DNA of 64,000 nucleotides. It comes from Roseobacter sp. MED193 (lineage in GTDB: Bacteria; Pseudomonadota; Alphaproteobacteria; Rhodobacterales; Rhodobacteraceae). The stretch covers positions 2,239,892-2,303,891 of the forward strand of contig NZ_CH902583.1 of NCBI RefSeq assembly GCF_000152965.1, read 5' to 3'. Under the pieces are notes generated by a model, which had not been told where the DNA came from, did no database searches, and saw only the letters and a list, made by a program, of their open reading frames with translations. This document shows positions 34,551 to 43,647 of the stretch, piece after piece. Each line of letters starts with the position of its first letter. Position 1 is the stretch's first letter. The translations under genes and the position numbers were made by a program.

Positions 34551-34583
34551 AAAGACAAAGCCGCCCCTGGTCAGGAGCGGCTT
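34550..34583 (-). terminator. Convergent terminator between the Lin0512 pair and the DUF1127 gene
   Basis: AAGCCGC…GCGGCTT with inner CCTG/CAGG pairing (34558-34583). On the minus strand it is followed by TTTGTCTTTT, a good tail for the DUF1127 gene; on the plus strand the tail is weak. Confidence 0.6.
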
Positions 34584-34619
34584 AAATCATCTGGTGCTTC
34601 TGCACCCGGTCTGCAAATC

Positions 34620-34811
34620 TTACAGTTTGGAGATATCAGCCCGCGACAGGCCGATGTCGTCCAACTGTGCCGCGGTGAGCTGAGACAGCGCTTTGCGGGT
34701 CTGGCGGGATTCATTCCATTCAACCATGTTGGTTTTGAAGTTCATGATTCCGTCTACCAAACGAAGAACGGAGACTGCGCCCAGCGGCGCATGGAGGTTT
34801 GCGGTCGTCAT
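34620..34811 (-). CDS. DUF1127 domain small protein
   Basis: A 63-residue protein ending with the DUF1127/YjiS signature (ESRQTRKALSQLTAAQLDDI, GLSRADISKL). Small Arg-rich DUF1127 proteins in alphaproteobacteria are linked to RNA-based regulation and stress; in Rhodobacter sphaeroides one is co-transcribed with CcsR small RNAs. No CcsR-like CCTCCTCCC loops are visible downstream here. The ATG has AAAGGA about 9 bases upstream. Confidence 0.87.
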   Translation of the reverse strand: MTTANLHAPLGAVSVLRLVDGIMNFKTNMVEWNESRQTRKALSQLTAAQLDDIGLSRADISKL

Positions 34812-35011
34812 TGCACTAGTCCTTTAAATTCGTGTGTATTCACGTTGTCTGCTTGTGAGCCTCATGTAGGAGAGCTTACTGAGTCCTACAATTGCCCATT
34901 AAACAGTCCCGTTTTGCGCTCTGCGCATAGCAAGTTGGCAGTTTGTTAACGCCGAAAGAAGACACCGGAGGAGATACAGGTAGGCGCACCCCCCTGAGGA
35001 TCCCGCCGAGC

Positions 35012-35040
35012 CTTGTACAGCATCAGAGATGGATCCATAT
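35012..35040 (+). promoter_or_regulatory. Candidate heat-shock (RpoH) promoter of hslV
   Basis: CTTGTA at 35012-35017, 17-base spacer, CCATAT at 35035-35040, resembling the CTTG…CCCATnT pattern of sigma-32 promoters. It lies 27 bp before the hslV ATG, leaving room for a short leader with GGAGG. HslVU is a known heat-shock protease, which supports the reading. Confidence 0.45.
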
Positions 35041-35066
35041 AGATGGCAACAAAACTGGAGGTAAAA

Positions 35067-35657
35067 ATGGCAGATGATCAATTCCCTGGCTGGCACGGAA
35101 CCACCATCATTGGTGTCAAAAAGGGGGGTGAAGTGGTCATTGCCGGCGATGGGCAGGTCTCTCTTGGGCAGACGGTGATCAAGGGTACGGCCCGCAAGGT
35201 GCGCCGCCTATCCCCTGGCGGTTTTGACGTTATTGTAGGGTTTGCCGGATCCACCGCCGATGCTTTTACCCTGTTGGAACGTCTAGAGGCGAAACTGGAA
35301 GCCACACCCGGCCAACTAGCGCGGGCCAGTGTTGAACTGGCCAAAGACTGGCGAACCGATAAATATCTGCAAAAACTCGAAGCCATGCTGATTGTCACCG
35401 ACGGGACCGAGCTTTTGGTGATTACCGGGGCAGGGGATGTGTTGGAGCCCGAGCATAACGTCGCGGCGATTGGCTCGGGTGGGAATTTTGCCTTGGCAGC
35501 CGCGCGCGGCATGATGGACAGTGATCGTGACGCTGAAGCGGTCGCCCGCGACGCAATGGCGATTGCCGCTGACATCTGCGTCTATACAAATGGACGGCTA
35601 ACCGTAGAACGCATTGCCGCGGATGGCGATGTGTCAAAAATCACTTCGGAGAGCTGA
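35067..35657 (+). CDS. hslV: ATP-dependent protease subunit HslV
   Basis: HslV is the proteasome-like peptidase that works with the HslU unfoldase. The 196-residue precursor has an 11-residue propeptide ending in WHG, then the catalytic N-terminal threonine ([20 protein letters not shown]), [10 protein letters not shown], and [16 protein letters not shown]. The ATG at 35067 has GGAGG 5 bases upstream; an upstream ATG at 35043 lacks one. A heat-shock-like promoter precedes it. hslU is separated from it by a membrane protein gene. Confidence 0.95.
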   Translation: MADDQFPGWHGTTIIGVKKGGEVVIAGDGQVSLGQTVIKGTARKVRRLSPGGFDVIVGFAGSTADAFTLLERLEAKLEATPGQLARASVELAKDWRTDKYLQKLEAMLIVTDGTELLVITGAGDVLEPEHNVAAIGSGGNFALAAARGMMDSDRDAEAVARDAMAIAADICVYTNGRLTVERIAADGDVSKITSES

Positions 35658-35658
35658 T

Positions 35659-36729
35659 GTGAGCCAGATCGACCAGAATGACATTCGCGCCGCCGTTGGC
35701 TCTGGCCTGATAAGCGAGGCGCAAGCCGCCTCTCTACTGGCAATGTCCCACAGCCGACGTGGCGCGCGCGAGGACTTGGCACCTGGCGATGAACCCTTTG
35801 AGCTGTTCAAAGGCTTCAACGAGATTTTTATCGTCATTGGCATGCTCATTCTGGCCTCAGGCTGGGCCGCCGTCACCGCAGCCTATATCGCAGGATCCTT
35901 AGGTGGATATGTTGAAAAGACCATCGGCTCTTCGGCATTGGGGGCTGTTTTGCTCTGGATCTTTGCCGAGTATTTCATCCGCCGTCGCCGTATGATCGCC
36001 CCAGCCATTGCCCTGTCCCTGCTTTGGGCCGCCAACGCTGGTACGGGGATTACCGCGTTTTTTTCCGAACCTTTTATGGTGGCGCAGAACGATCTATCCA
36101 GCCTACCCCTGCCTATGGCACTGACCACGGCTGCGGTGGCGCTGTTTTGGTTCCGGTTTCGGGTACCATTTGCAATGGCGCTGATTGCGCTTGGGGTTTT
36201 TGCCCTCACCCTGATGATGGCCGCAGAACAGGCTGGCCGGCCAGATGGGATTAGCGATTTCTTCCTATTCTCCGCCTCTGGTCCCTTTGCCTGGGTAACG
36301 CTGGCTGTGGGGATTGCCGTCTTTGCGGTCGCCATGATGTTTGACCTCAGCGATCCGCATCGCGTCACCCGCCGCGCAGCCCAAGGGTTTTGGCTGCATG
36401 TTGTTGCAGCGCCAGCCTTGGTTAATACCATTGCTCTGAGCCTGCTGGACCAAGGCACAACTGGCGCGCAGCTGACGCTGGTTGCTGTCCTTTTTGCCTT
36501 TGCACTGGTGGCGATCATCATTGACCGCCGCTCCTTCCTGATTGCTGCCATCGGCTACAGTGTGACCCTGGCTGGCACCGTCTTTGATGGCGAGGGAGCC
36601 GCGATGACCATTCTTCTGCTTGGTTTCTTCCTGGTGATCCTTGGCGCCTTCTGGGCGCGGATCCGGGCGACCTTGCTCTCTCCTTTGGCTGGTGTGCTGC
36701 CGCTGCACCGCCTTCCTCCTTCTCACTGA
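35659..36729 (+). CDS. Multi-spanning integral membrane protein of unknown function
   Basis: Unrecognised 356-residue protein: a soluble N-terminal part (about 1-50, including [20 protein letters not shown]) and around ten hydrophobic segments (from [20 protein letters not shown] to [20 protein letters not shown]). It may be distantly related to DUF2157-type proteins. The start is a GTG one base after the hslV stop with GGAGAG upstream; it ends 13 bp before hslU. It is thus embedded in the hslVU operon and may be co-expressed in heat shock. Confidence 0.7.
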   Translation: MSQIDQNDIRAAVGSGLISEAQAASLLAMSHSRRGAREDLAPGDEPFELFKGFNEIFIVIGMLILASGWAAVTAAYIAGSLGGYVEKTIGSSALGAVLLWIFAEYFIRRRRMIAPAIALSLLWAANAGTGITAFFSEPFMVAQNDLSSLPLPMALTTAAVALFWFRFRVPFAMALIALGVFALTLMMAAEQAGRPDGISDFFLFSASGPFAWVTLAVGIAVFAVAMMFDLSDPHRVTRRAAQGFWLHVVAAPALVNTIALSLLDQGTTGAQLTLVAVLFAFALVAIIIDRRSFLIAAIGYSVTLAGTVFDGEGAAMTILLLGFFLVILGAFWARIRATLLSPLAGVLPLHRLPPSH

Positions 36730-36742
36730 AACGAGACATCCC

Positions 36743-38056
36743 ATGACTGACCTGACACCCCGCGAAATCGTTTCTGAACTGGACCGCTTTATTATCGGAC
36801 AGGCCGAGGCAAAACGTGCCGTGGCCGTAGCGTTGCGCAACCGTTGGCGCCGCAAACAGCTCTCGGATGACCTGCGCGACGAGGTCTATCCCAAAAACAT
36901 CCTGATGATCGGACCCACCGGCGTCGGGAAAACCGAAATCTCCCGTCGCCTGGCAAAGCTGGCCCGTGCGCCCTTCATCAAGGTTGAAGCAACCAAATTC
37001 ACCGAAGTTGGTTATGTTGGCCGTGACGTTGAACAAATCATTCGCGATTTGGTGGATAGTGCCATCGTTCAAACCCGTGAATTCATGCGTGAAGACGTCA
37101 CAACCAAGGCCCAAAAGGCCGCAGAAGACAGGGTGATCGACGCGCTGGCTGGCGAAGATGCTCGCGAAATCACACGTGAAGTGTTCCGCAAAAAACTGAA
37201 ATCAGGTCAGCTGGATGACGCGCTGATCGAATTGGATGTCGCCGATAGCTCCAACCCCATGGGCAATATGTTTGATATTCCAGGTCAGCCTGGTGGCGGC
37301 AATATGGGGGTTCTCAATATCGGGAATCTCCTGGGCAAGGCCATGGGCGGGCGTACCGTGCGCAGAAAGATGACCGTTGCTGAAAGCTATGAAGTTTTGA
37401 TCAGTGATGAGGCCGACAAATTGCTGGATGATGAGGTGGTCACCCGCGCTGCTATTGAATCGGTAGAGCAAAGCGGCATCGTCTTTCTGGATGAAATCGA
37501 CAAGGTCTGCGCCCGGTCAGACGCCCGCGGGGGGGATGTCAGCCGTGAAGGCGTACAGAGGGATCTACTGCCCCTGATCGAAGGCACCACGGTCAGCACC
37601 AAACACGGCCCAATCAAGACAGATCATATCCTGTTCATCGCCTCCGGTGCCTTTCATGTTGCTAAACCCTCCGATCTCTTGCCTGAATTGCAGGGCCGTT
37701 TGCCAATCCGGGTCAATCTGCGCTCGCTGAGCGAGACCGACTTTGTCCGTATCCTAACGGAAACCGACAATGCGCTGACGCTACAATATACCGCCTTGAT
37801 GAAGACCGAAGAGGTTGAAGTGACCTTTACCGAAGATGGTATTGCCGCGCTCGCCAAGATTGCAGCAGAGGTAAACCATTCAGTGGAAAACATCGGCGCG
37901 CGTCGGCTTTATACTGTGATTGAACGGGTGTTTGAGGAACTCTCGTTCAACGCTCCCGATAGGGGCGGCGAGAAAGTCACTGTAAACGCCAGTTTTGTGG
38001 GCAAGCACCTGGGCGAGCTGGCAAGCAGAAGCGATCTGAGCCGCTACGTGCTTTAG
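36743..38056 (+). CDS. hslU: ATP-dependent protease ATPase subunit HslU
   Basis: HslU is the AAA+ unfoldase that feeds proteins to HslV. The 437-residue product starts [19 protein letters not shown], with Walker [18 protein letters not shown] near residue 55, the pore motif region [16 protein letters not shown] near 90, Walker [13 protein letters not shown] near 250, sensor [20 protein letters not shown] and the C-terminal SRYVL tail that docks into HslV. It follows the membrane gene of the same operon by 13 bp. Confidence 0.97.
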   Translation: MTDLTPREIVSELDRFIIGQAEAKRAVAVALRNRWRRKQLSDDLRDEVYPKNILMIGPTGVGKTEISRRLAKLARAPFIKVEATKFTEVGYVGRDVEQIIRDLVDSAIVQTREFMREDVTTKAQKAAEDRVIDALAGEDAREITREVFRKKLKSGQLDDALIELDVADSSNPMGNMFDIPGQPGGGNMGVLNIGNLLGKAMGGRTVRRKMTVAESYEVLISDEADKLLDDEVVTRAAIESVEQSGIVFLDEIDKVCARSDARGGDVSREGVQRDLLPLIEGTTVSTKHGPIKTDHILFIASGAFHVAKPSDLLPELQGRLPIRVNLRSLSETDFVRILTETDNALTLQYTALMKTEEVEVTFTEDGIAALAKIAAEVNHSVENIGARRLYTVIERVFEELSFNAPDRGGEKVTVNASFVGKHLGELASRSDLSRYVL

Positions 38057-38161
38057 ACCTCGGGAGCTGTTGTTGTAATCCTGCAGAGATCGGTTTTATT
38101 CTGGCTCCCGGCTTGCTAGCCTGGGGCCAGATTTTCCGGCAAGATTAAACAAAGGTTTCTT

Positions 38162-39286
38162 ATGATTTTCCTCCGTTTGGCTGCTGGCCTCAGCCTTTTG
38201 CTTGCCCTGGGCTGTACTGATCGCAGCCTGTCTCCGGTCACGCCTTCGGCCCTGGAGGTCGGTACGGCAAGAACCGTTTTTGTCGCCACAAACCGGAATG
38301 AATTACCCGATGGATCCTTTGGACCAGAGCGGAGCGAAGACTATCATCTTCTTGAGCTGACGGTCTCGATACCGCCAAACCATACACCAGGAAAATTGGA
38401 GTTTGGATATGCAGACCCAAATCCGGAAACCCAATTCACTCTCGCCGCACGGCATCAGTTTCCACATCAGTCAGACTTTGATAAGCGCCTGCAAGCCGAG
38501 CTAAATCAGTTTCCTCCTGATGAACGGGACGTGCTTGTCTTTGTTCATGGCTTCAATAGCACCCAGGCCGAAACCGCGTTTCGCGCGGCACAGCTGAGCC
38601 ATGATCTGGATACGCCTGGTGCAACAATCGTATACTCATGGCCAAGCCTGGGCAGCCCTTTGGGCTATGCTTATGACGGGGACAGTGTCTTGTTTGCCCG
38701 AGATGGGTTAGAGCAGCTATTGCGGCACCTCAACAAGGCCGGAGCAAGACGGATCGTTCTTGCAGCCCACTCCATGGGTTCGCTTTTGGCGATGGAGGCC
38801 CTGCGTCAGATCGAGATCAGATCGCCAAATTGGTCAGAGCAGAACCTAGCTGGCGTGATCCTTCTGTCGCCGGATCTGGATCTGGATGTGTTTCGCAGCC
38901 AGATACAACAGTTCAAAACGGTACCTGAACCCTTTGTGGTCTTTGTATCGAGCAAAGACACCATCTTGAACATATCCCGGCGGATCCGCGGAACCCATAG
39001 CAGGGAACGTTTGGGGAGTTTGAGCTCAATCGAAGCCGTTTCTGACCTGCCAATTGATATTGTCGACACAACAGCCTTTGCGGATAGTGCGGAATCTGGT
39101 CATTTTGTCACTGCGACCTCCCCTACGTTCCTTGCATTGCTGAATAAGGCCCAGGCAACGGAAGGTGCCTTTGAGACCCGGCCTCAGGCCGTCGAAGAGT
39201 TTAGACAAATCTTGCCAGATACCGTTGTCAATCGCGACAGCGCCGGCGAGGCTCAAATGATGACCTTTACCGGCGGTGACCGCTAA
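38162..39286 (+). CDS. Lipoprotein alpha/beta hydrolase (DUF900 type)
   Basis: A 374-residue protein with a signal peptide and lipobox (LSLLLALGC, cysteine near residue 19), so probably a periplasm-facing lipoprotein. The body is an alpha/beta hydrolase: VLVFVHGFNSTQAETAFRAA near residue 125, nucleophile Ser in LAAHSMGSLLAMEAL near 200, an Asp in LLSPDLDLDVF near 240, and the late AESGHF near 317 supplying the catalytic His. Substrate unknown. It is monocistronic and convergent with the Smr gene. Confidence 0.82.
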   Translation: MIFLRLAAGLSLLLALGCTDRSLSPVTPSALEVGTARTVFVATNRNELPDGSFGPERSEDYHLLELTVSIPPNHTPGKLEFGYADPNPETQFTLAARHQFPHQSDFDKRLQAELNQFPPDERDVLVFVHGFNSTQAETAFRAAQLSHDLDTPGATIVYSWPSLGSPLGYAYDGDSVLFARDGLEQLLRHLNKAGARRIVLAAHSMGSLLAMEALRQIEIRSPNWSEQNLAGVILLSPDLDLDVFRSQIQQFKTVPEPFVVFVSSKDTILNISRRIRGTHSRERLGSLSSIEAVSDLPIDIVDTTAFADSAESGHFVTATSPTFLALLNKAQATEGAFETRPQAVEEFRQILPDTVVNRDSAGEAQMMTFTGGDR

Positions 39287-39301
39287 ACCAGCCTCAGTAC
39301 G

Positions 39302-39901
39302 CTAACGGGTGCGACGCAAATAGACGTAGTAAGCGCCTTCTCCGCCGTGGGTCACATGGGATTGTGTGACTTGCAGAACTGCCTGCGCCAGCGGTGGAAG
39401 GGCCAACCATTGTGGCACGTGATGGCGCAAAACGCCCCTTGGAACCGGTATTGGCCCTGGCTCATCCCGGTCCTTGCCCTTACCCGTGACCACCAGGACC
39501 AGCCGTTTTCCCGATGCCTGCGCTGACAGGATAAACCGGGTGAGCGCTGGATGGGCACTATCAACCCGCATGCCGTGCAGATCGAGTTTTCCCTCTGGCT
39601 TTAACTTGCCACGCTTCATGCGCCGAAAGGCTTTTTCGTCCATTTGCAACGGATTGGAGGCCAAGGCTTTGGCTGGCGTCGGTTTCAAACTATGCCGCTG
39701 TGGTTTTGGCTTGGCTTTGCTGCCCAGCTCAAACGCCTCCAGTAGGTTTTCAGACCGACCCTGAGGCACCTTGGCCGGTTTGGGCTTTGGCAAGGGCAGG
39801 CTAGGCGGTATCGTGTGGCTCCCGGGATGCAGGCGCTCAGTGTGCTCTACCACCTGGTGCCAAAGCTCTACCTCTTCAGATGTCAGTTTGCGCCTGCTCA
39901 T
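39302..39901 (-). CDS. Smr domain protein
   Basis: A 199-residue protein with a basic, proline-rich N-terminal half and a C-terminal Smr domain: KLDLHGMRVDSAHPALTRFI near residue 100, then LVVTGKGKDR near 135, GVLRHHVPQWL and GGEGAYYVYLRR. Smr domains are nicking endonucleases or RNA-binding modules. It overlaps the mltA stop by one base and is the last gene of a three-gene minus-strand operon (Tim44-like, mltA, smr), a conserved alphaproteobacterial arrangement. Confidence 0.92.
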   Translation of the reverse strand: MSRRKLTSEEVELWHQVVEHTERLHPGSHTIPPSLPLPKPKPAKVPQGRSENLLEAFELGSKAKPKPQRHSLKPTPAKALASNPLQMDEKAFRRMKRGKLKPEGKLDLHGMRVDSAHPALTRFILSAQASGKRLVLVVTGKGKDRDEPGPIPVPRGVLRHHVPQWLALPPLAQAVLQVTQSHVTHGGEGAYYVYLRRTR

Positions 39902-40977
39902 TAGTACTCATCCGGAACCAGCGCAAAAGCGCGTTGAATTGGCAGCAAAACCACCATCCGGCCCGGATCGCGCAGCCGACCTGCCGCCTGACCTGCGCTA
40001 TCGCCGGTTCCATAAAAGACGTCAGCGCGCTGCGCGCCTTTGATAGCGGATCCGGTGTCCTGTGCAATCATCAAACGGCGCATCTGCGTCTCGCCATCCT
40101 TCTCCATCCAAACAGGCGCGCCCAGCGGCGTGTATTTGGGATCAACCGCCAGCGTGCGCAGCGTGGTCACAGACCTGTTCATTGCACCAACCGGCCCTTT
40201 GGAGGGGCGGATCTTACGAATTTCACGGAAGAAAACATAAGATGGATTGTGCAGCAGTAATTCACGCCCGGCCACCGGATTGCGCCGCACCCAGGCCTTG
40301 ATTACTTGCGCACTGACTTGATGTGCCTTGTAGATGCCGCGGCGCACCATCTCTGTGCCGATCGACCTATAGGGGTGACCATTTGCACCGCCATAGCCAA
40401 TCCTGATAGTACTTCCATCGTTCAGGCGGATGCGGCCCGATCCTTGAATTTGAAGAAAAAACAATTCGACCGGGTCATCGACCCAGGCAATTTCCAAGCC
40501 CCGCCCCTGCATCACCGGACCGGTCAGGATATCGCGACGCGGCAACCATGGATTGCTGTGTTTTGCCTCTGGCGGCATCCGGTAAACCGGGTAGCGAAAC
40601 CGCGATGTACGGTAGCGGGATCCATCGAGTTCTGGTTCAAAATAACCAGTGAATAGGCCGGGGGTCCCATCCTCGATCAATACAGGCCGAAAGAACAGTT
40701 CGAAAAAGCTGCGGGCGCCGGTCTTACCTTCCGGCTGGGACAGAATCTGTGCCTGAGACTGCGCCAGAGCACAGAGGTTCTGCCAGTCCTGGTCCTTCAG
40801 ATCAGGGCAGGTTTCCAAAAAAACCTTCAGAGCTGCAGCGTGATTGTCATCCTCCCAACCCTTGAGTTGGGAGAAGTCCAGCATCTTGTAGGTGGTTTCG
40901 GCAGCCGCATCGCTGGCCGTCATCGCAGCCCCAGCAAGAGCTGCTGCCCGGAAGAAATCCCGGAGCATTGCACTCAC
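39901..40977 (-). CDS. mltA: Membrane-bound lytic murein transglycosylase A
   Basis: MltA cleaves peptidoglycan glycan strands to 1,6-anhydro products. The 358-residue protein has a signal peptide ending DAAA, the MltA domain (FTGYFEPELDGSRY near residue 125, LQIQGSGRIRLNDGS near 185, IGYGGANGHPYRSIG) and a 3D domain with the catalytic AQDTGSAIKGAQRADVFYG near 305. The GTG at 40977 overlaps the Tim44-like gene stop by 4 bp; the ATG at 40968 is equally plausible. Its anhydro-muropeptides could feed the AmgK/MurU route encoded at 25 kb. Confidence 0.93.
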   Translation of the reverse strand: MSAMLRDFFRAAALAGAAMTASDAAAETTYKMLDFSQLKGWEDDNHAAALKVFLETCPDLKDQDWQNLCALAQSQAQILSQPEGKTGARSFFELFFRPVLIEDGTPGLFTGYFEPELDGSRYRTSRFRYPVYRMPPEAKHSNPWLPRRDILTGPVMQGRGLEIAWVDDPVELFFLQIQGSGRIRLNDGSTIRIGYGGANGHPYRSIGTEMVRRGIYKAHQVSAQVIKAWVRRNPVAGRELLLHNPSYVFFREIRKIRPSKGPVGAMNRSVTTLRTLAVDPKYTPLGAPVWMEKDGETQMRRLMIAQDTGSAIKGAQRADVFYGTGDSAGQAAGRLRDPGRMVVLLPIQRAFALVPDEY

Positions 40978-41630
40978 CCGTCCGTGGCGACCAGCTGCCA
41001 GTTTGGATCATCAACACCCATACTACGGGCAAAGACCCAGATGTCTTTTTGGCGCTTGATCGCTTTGGCATCGCCTTCGACGATCTCACCTTCACGGTTC
41101 CGTACAACAGAGGTCATTTCACCGATAAAGCGCATAGTCAGTTCTGCAACCCCGGTGGTTTCATCAAAAATGGCGTCAACCACTGCGGTTTCGCGTACAC
41201 CGATGAACTCAGCCTCGATAGTCAGACCTTGATCCTCGCGTTGTGCAACGGCCTCGACAAAACTGTCAAAAACATCTTCGGCGAGAAAGCCCTGGATATC
41301 GTCCAGCTCACCCTTCTCAAATCCCATGAGGATCATTTCATAGGCACTGCGCGCGCCCTGAACAAATTCGCCCACTTGGAACGAAGGCTCAACCCGCTTC
41401 ATCGCGGCCAGTGCCTTTGCCTGATCTGATCCTTCTTCGACATAATCGGTGATATCACGATCAGGACCGCCCTCGATCACTTCGAGGTCAGGACCGTTGC
41501 TGCGCTTTTGTGTTGGGGCAACCGGCGGTTTTTCAAAACCCTCGCGTGTGCCCAGAACACTTCTGAGACGCAGGATTAAAAACACCGCAATACCGGCCAA
41601 AACCAAAAGACTAATCAAGGGCGACTCCAT
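40974..41630 (-). CDS. Tim44/TimA-domain protein
   Basis: The 218-residue protein has an N-terminal membrane anchor (SLLVLAGIAVFLILRL), an acidic linker, and a C-terminal Tim44-like domain (FQVGEFVQGARSAYEMILMG, AELTMRFIGEMTSVVRN, DIWVFARSM). Bacterial homologues of mitochondrial Tim44 are inner-membrane proteins of uncertain role. The ATG at 41630 has AGAGG 5 bases upstream; a longer start at 41681 would put the anchor internally. It is divergent from fxsA; secB nearby makes a protein-export link tempting but unproven. Confidence 0.87.
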   Translation of the reverse strand: MESPLISLLVLAGIAVFLILRLRSVLGTREGFEKPPVAPTQKRSNGPDLEVIEGGPDRDITDYVEEGSDQAKALAAMKRVEPSFQVGEFVQGARSAYEMILMGFEKGELDDIQGFLAEDVFDSFVEAVAQREDQGLTIEAEFIGVRETAVVDAIFDETTGVAELTMRFIGEMTSVVRNREGEIVEGDAKAIKRQKDIWVFARSMGVDDPNWQLVATDG

Positions 41631-41746
41631 AAGAACCTCTCGCTGGATATTCCGAGCCCGGTTTGAAACCTGGGCGTTCACTCCTTATGTAGGGGCTTGA
41701 GGGTGGCAAGTCTACCGTTCAGCGAATGTTCTAAGGAAAGCTCCAT

Positions 41747-42265
41747 ATGTATCTTTTTCTCGCCTTTCTGATGGTGCCTTTGATTGAAATTGGCCTGTTC
41801 ATTCAGGTGGGCGGTGCGATCGGCCTCTGGCCAACATTGGCCATTGTGGTGCTGACTGCGGTGCTGGGCACCTCGCTGGTGCGCTCGCAGGGTCGATTGG
41901 CACTGGGGCAGATGCGAAATTCCTTTCAAACCCTCTCTGACCCGGCTGAGCCACTGGCACATGGCGCAATGATCCTCTTTGCCGGCGCGCTGCTGCTGAC
42001 GCCCGGCTTTTTCACCGATGCCTTTGGCTTTGCCCTGCTAATGCCGCCAGTGCGGATCGCGGTCTATCGCTACATCAGCAAGCGGGTCACCGTGGCGCAG
42101 TTTCAGATGGGGTCCGGCACCATGCATGGGTCCGGTATGTCCGGGCGGGGAGGGCAAAGCACCCAGCCTTCTGGTCCCGGCGATATCATTGATGGTGACT
42201 TCGAAGAGGTAAGGCCCAGGAAGCCCAATCAAAAGCCTTCTGGTTGGGTCGAAGGTCCAAAATAA
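41747..42265 (+). CDS. FxsA family membrane protein
   Basis: A 172-residue inner-membrane protein with FxsA hallmarks: YLFLAFLMVPLIEIGLFIQV at the N-terminus, GTSLVRSQGRLALGQ near residue 45, and LLTPGFFTDAFGFALLMPPV near 85. The C-terminal third is a hydrophilic Gly/Ser-rich tail. FxsA overproduction relieves F exclusion of phage T7 in E. coli, but its normal role is unknown. It is upstream of secB by 91 bp on the same strand. Confidence 0.92.
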   Translation: MYLFLAFLMVPLIEIGLFIQVGGAIGLWPTLAIVVLTAVLGTSLVRSQGRLALGQMRNSFQTLSDPAEPLAHGAMILFAGALLLTPGFFTDAFGFALLMPPVRIAVYRYISKRVTVAQFQMGSGTMHGSGMSGRGGQSTQPSGPGDIIDGDFEEVRPRKPNQKPSGWVEGPK

Positions 42266-42356
42266 CCTGTCGCAGACTTGCGAGACTTCCTAGCCGTTGA
42301 GATACCGGAACCAAGCTGTTAAGCACGGGTCAAACTGATTTTTTAGGAGTATCTCA

Positions 42357-42842
42357 ATGGCCGAAAATGGCGCAAACGGGGGCGCACAGCAGCCCCAGGT
42401 CCAGATGAATATCCTGGGTCAATATATCCGTGACATGTCCTTTGAAAACGTCATGGCCCAAAAGGGCGCCGGCGGTGAAGTTCAGCCTGACGTCAATGTG
42501 TCGGTCAACCTGGATGCCAAGAAACGCTCGGTTGAGAACCAATATGAGGTCATGACCAAGCTGAACATCGAGTCCAAAAACAAAGAGGGCGGCGACGTTC
42601 TGTTTGTACTTGAACTGGAGTATATCGGCGTTTTCAACATCGAAGGTGTTCCAGAAGACCAGCTGCATCCTTTCCTGCTGATCGAATGCCCCCGCATGAC
42701 CTTTCCATTCCTGCGTCGCATCGTGTCCGATGTAACCCGTGACGGCGGTTTCCCACCGCTGAACCTCGACAACATCGATTTTGTTGCGATCTACCGCAAC
42801 GAGCTGGCCCGCCGTCAGTCCGAGGCCACGCTCCAGCAGTAA
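42357..42842 (+). CDS. secB: Protein-export chaperone SecB
   Basis: SecB is the tetrameric cytosolic chaperone that keeps preproteins unfolded and hands them to SecA. The 161-residue product has the family segments MNILGQYIRDMSFENVMA, NQYEVMTKLNI, LELEYIGVFNIEGVPE and a C-terminal PPLNLDNIDFVAIYRNELAR. Length is normal. A strong bidirectional terminator separates it from convergent dnaQ. Confidence 0.96.
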   Translation: MAENGANGGAQQPQVQMNILGQYIRDMSFENVMAQKGAGGEVQPDVNVSVNLDAKKRSVENQYEVMTKLNIESKNKEGGDVLFVLELEYIGVFNIEGVPEDQLHPFLLIECPRMTFPFLRRIVSDVTRDGGFPPLNLDNIDFVAIYRNELARRQSEATLQQ

Positions 42843-42860
42843 GCTCTCTGCCATACTAAA

Positions 42861-42897
42861 CAAAAACGCCGCTGATCCGTTCAGCGGCGTTTTTTGT
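42861..42897. terminator. Bidirectional terminator between secB and dnaQ
   Basis: AACGCCGCTGA, loop TCCGT, TCAGCGGCGTT (perfect 11-bp stem), flanked by A-run and T-run, so it serves both convergent genes. Confidence 0.9.
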
Positions 42898-42915
42898 TTC
42901 AGGGTCTGGGGTGTT

Positions 42916-43647
42916 TCACCCCTGCATCTGGTTCCACAGCGCATCCTCGCCCATCTTTTCCACAAAGGCCTCATGTGCTTCTGCCTCTTTTGCTGTGAGA
43001 CGCGAAGGCAGGGGCGTATGGCGCGGGGCAGGGCGCCAATCTTCGACCACCTGACCACCGCCAGCGGTGGCATTGGTGGACAGACCAAAATCCGGCTGAC
43101 GCCCGCCGCTAAGTTCCAGATAGACATCTGCAAGAATTTCAGAGTCGAGCAGGGCACCGTGCAGCGTTCGATTGCTGTTGTCGATCTGAAACCGACGGCA
43201 CAGCGCATCCAGCGTTGCCGGCGAGCCAGGAAAGCGCTTGCGCGCCATCGCCAGAGTATCCAATGCCTGCTCCATCGGCAAAGTGCGCAGCCCCATCCGG
43301 TCCAGCTCAAAGTTGAGGAACTTCATGTCAAAGCTGGCATTATGGATCACCATCCGCGAATCGCGCACAAAATCCAGAAAAGCCTGCCCAAATTTGGCGA
43401 AGACCGGTTTGTCACGCAGGGTGACCTGGCCTTTCTCTGGCTTTTGCGGTGGCTCCAGAAGGTCCGGGCCAATCCCATGAACCCCAAAGGCCTCCTGCGG
43501 CATGCTGCGTTCGGGATTGATATAGACGTGAAAAGTTTCACCGGTTGGCATGTGATTGAGCAGCTCAACCGCCCCGATCTCGACGATGCGGTCGCCGGAA
43601 AAAGGATCAAAGCCTGTGGTCTCGGTATCGAGCACAATTTCACGCAT
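42916..43647 (-). CDS. dnaQ: DNA polymerase III subunit epsilon
   Basis: DnaQ is the 3'-5' proofreading exonuclease of the replicative polymerase. The 243-residue product has the three exonuclease motifs: ExoI IVLDTETTGFDPFSGDRIVE, ExoII VIHNASFDMKFLN near residue 97, and ExoIII LHGALLDSEILADVYLEL near 160. The C-terminal clamp/alpha-binding tail is present. It overlaps coaE by 8 bp and ends the minus-strand run maf-aroE-coaE-dnaQ that reads away from the putative origin. Confidence 0.96.
   Translation of the reverse strand: MREIVLDTETTGFDPFSGDRIVEIGAVELLNHMPTGETFHVYINPERSMPQEAFGVHGIGPDLLEPPQKPEKGQVTLRDKPVFAKFGQAFLDFVRDSRMVIHNASFDMKFLNFELDRMGLRTLPMEQALDTLAMARKRFPGSPATLDALCRRFQIDNSNRTLHGALLDSEILADVYLELSGGRQPDFGLSTNATAGGGQVVEDWRPAPRHTPLPSRLTAKEAEAHEAFVEKMGEDALWNQMQG

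Noticed and set aside
42354-43310. A 318-codon minus-strand frame across secB and dnaQ
   Set aside because: Spans a strong terminator and two conserved genes in other frames; no protein features.
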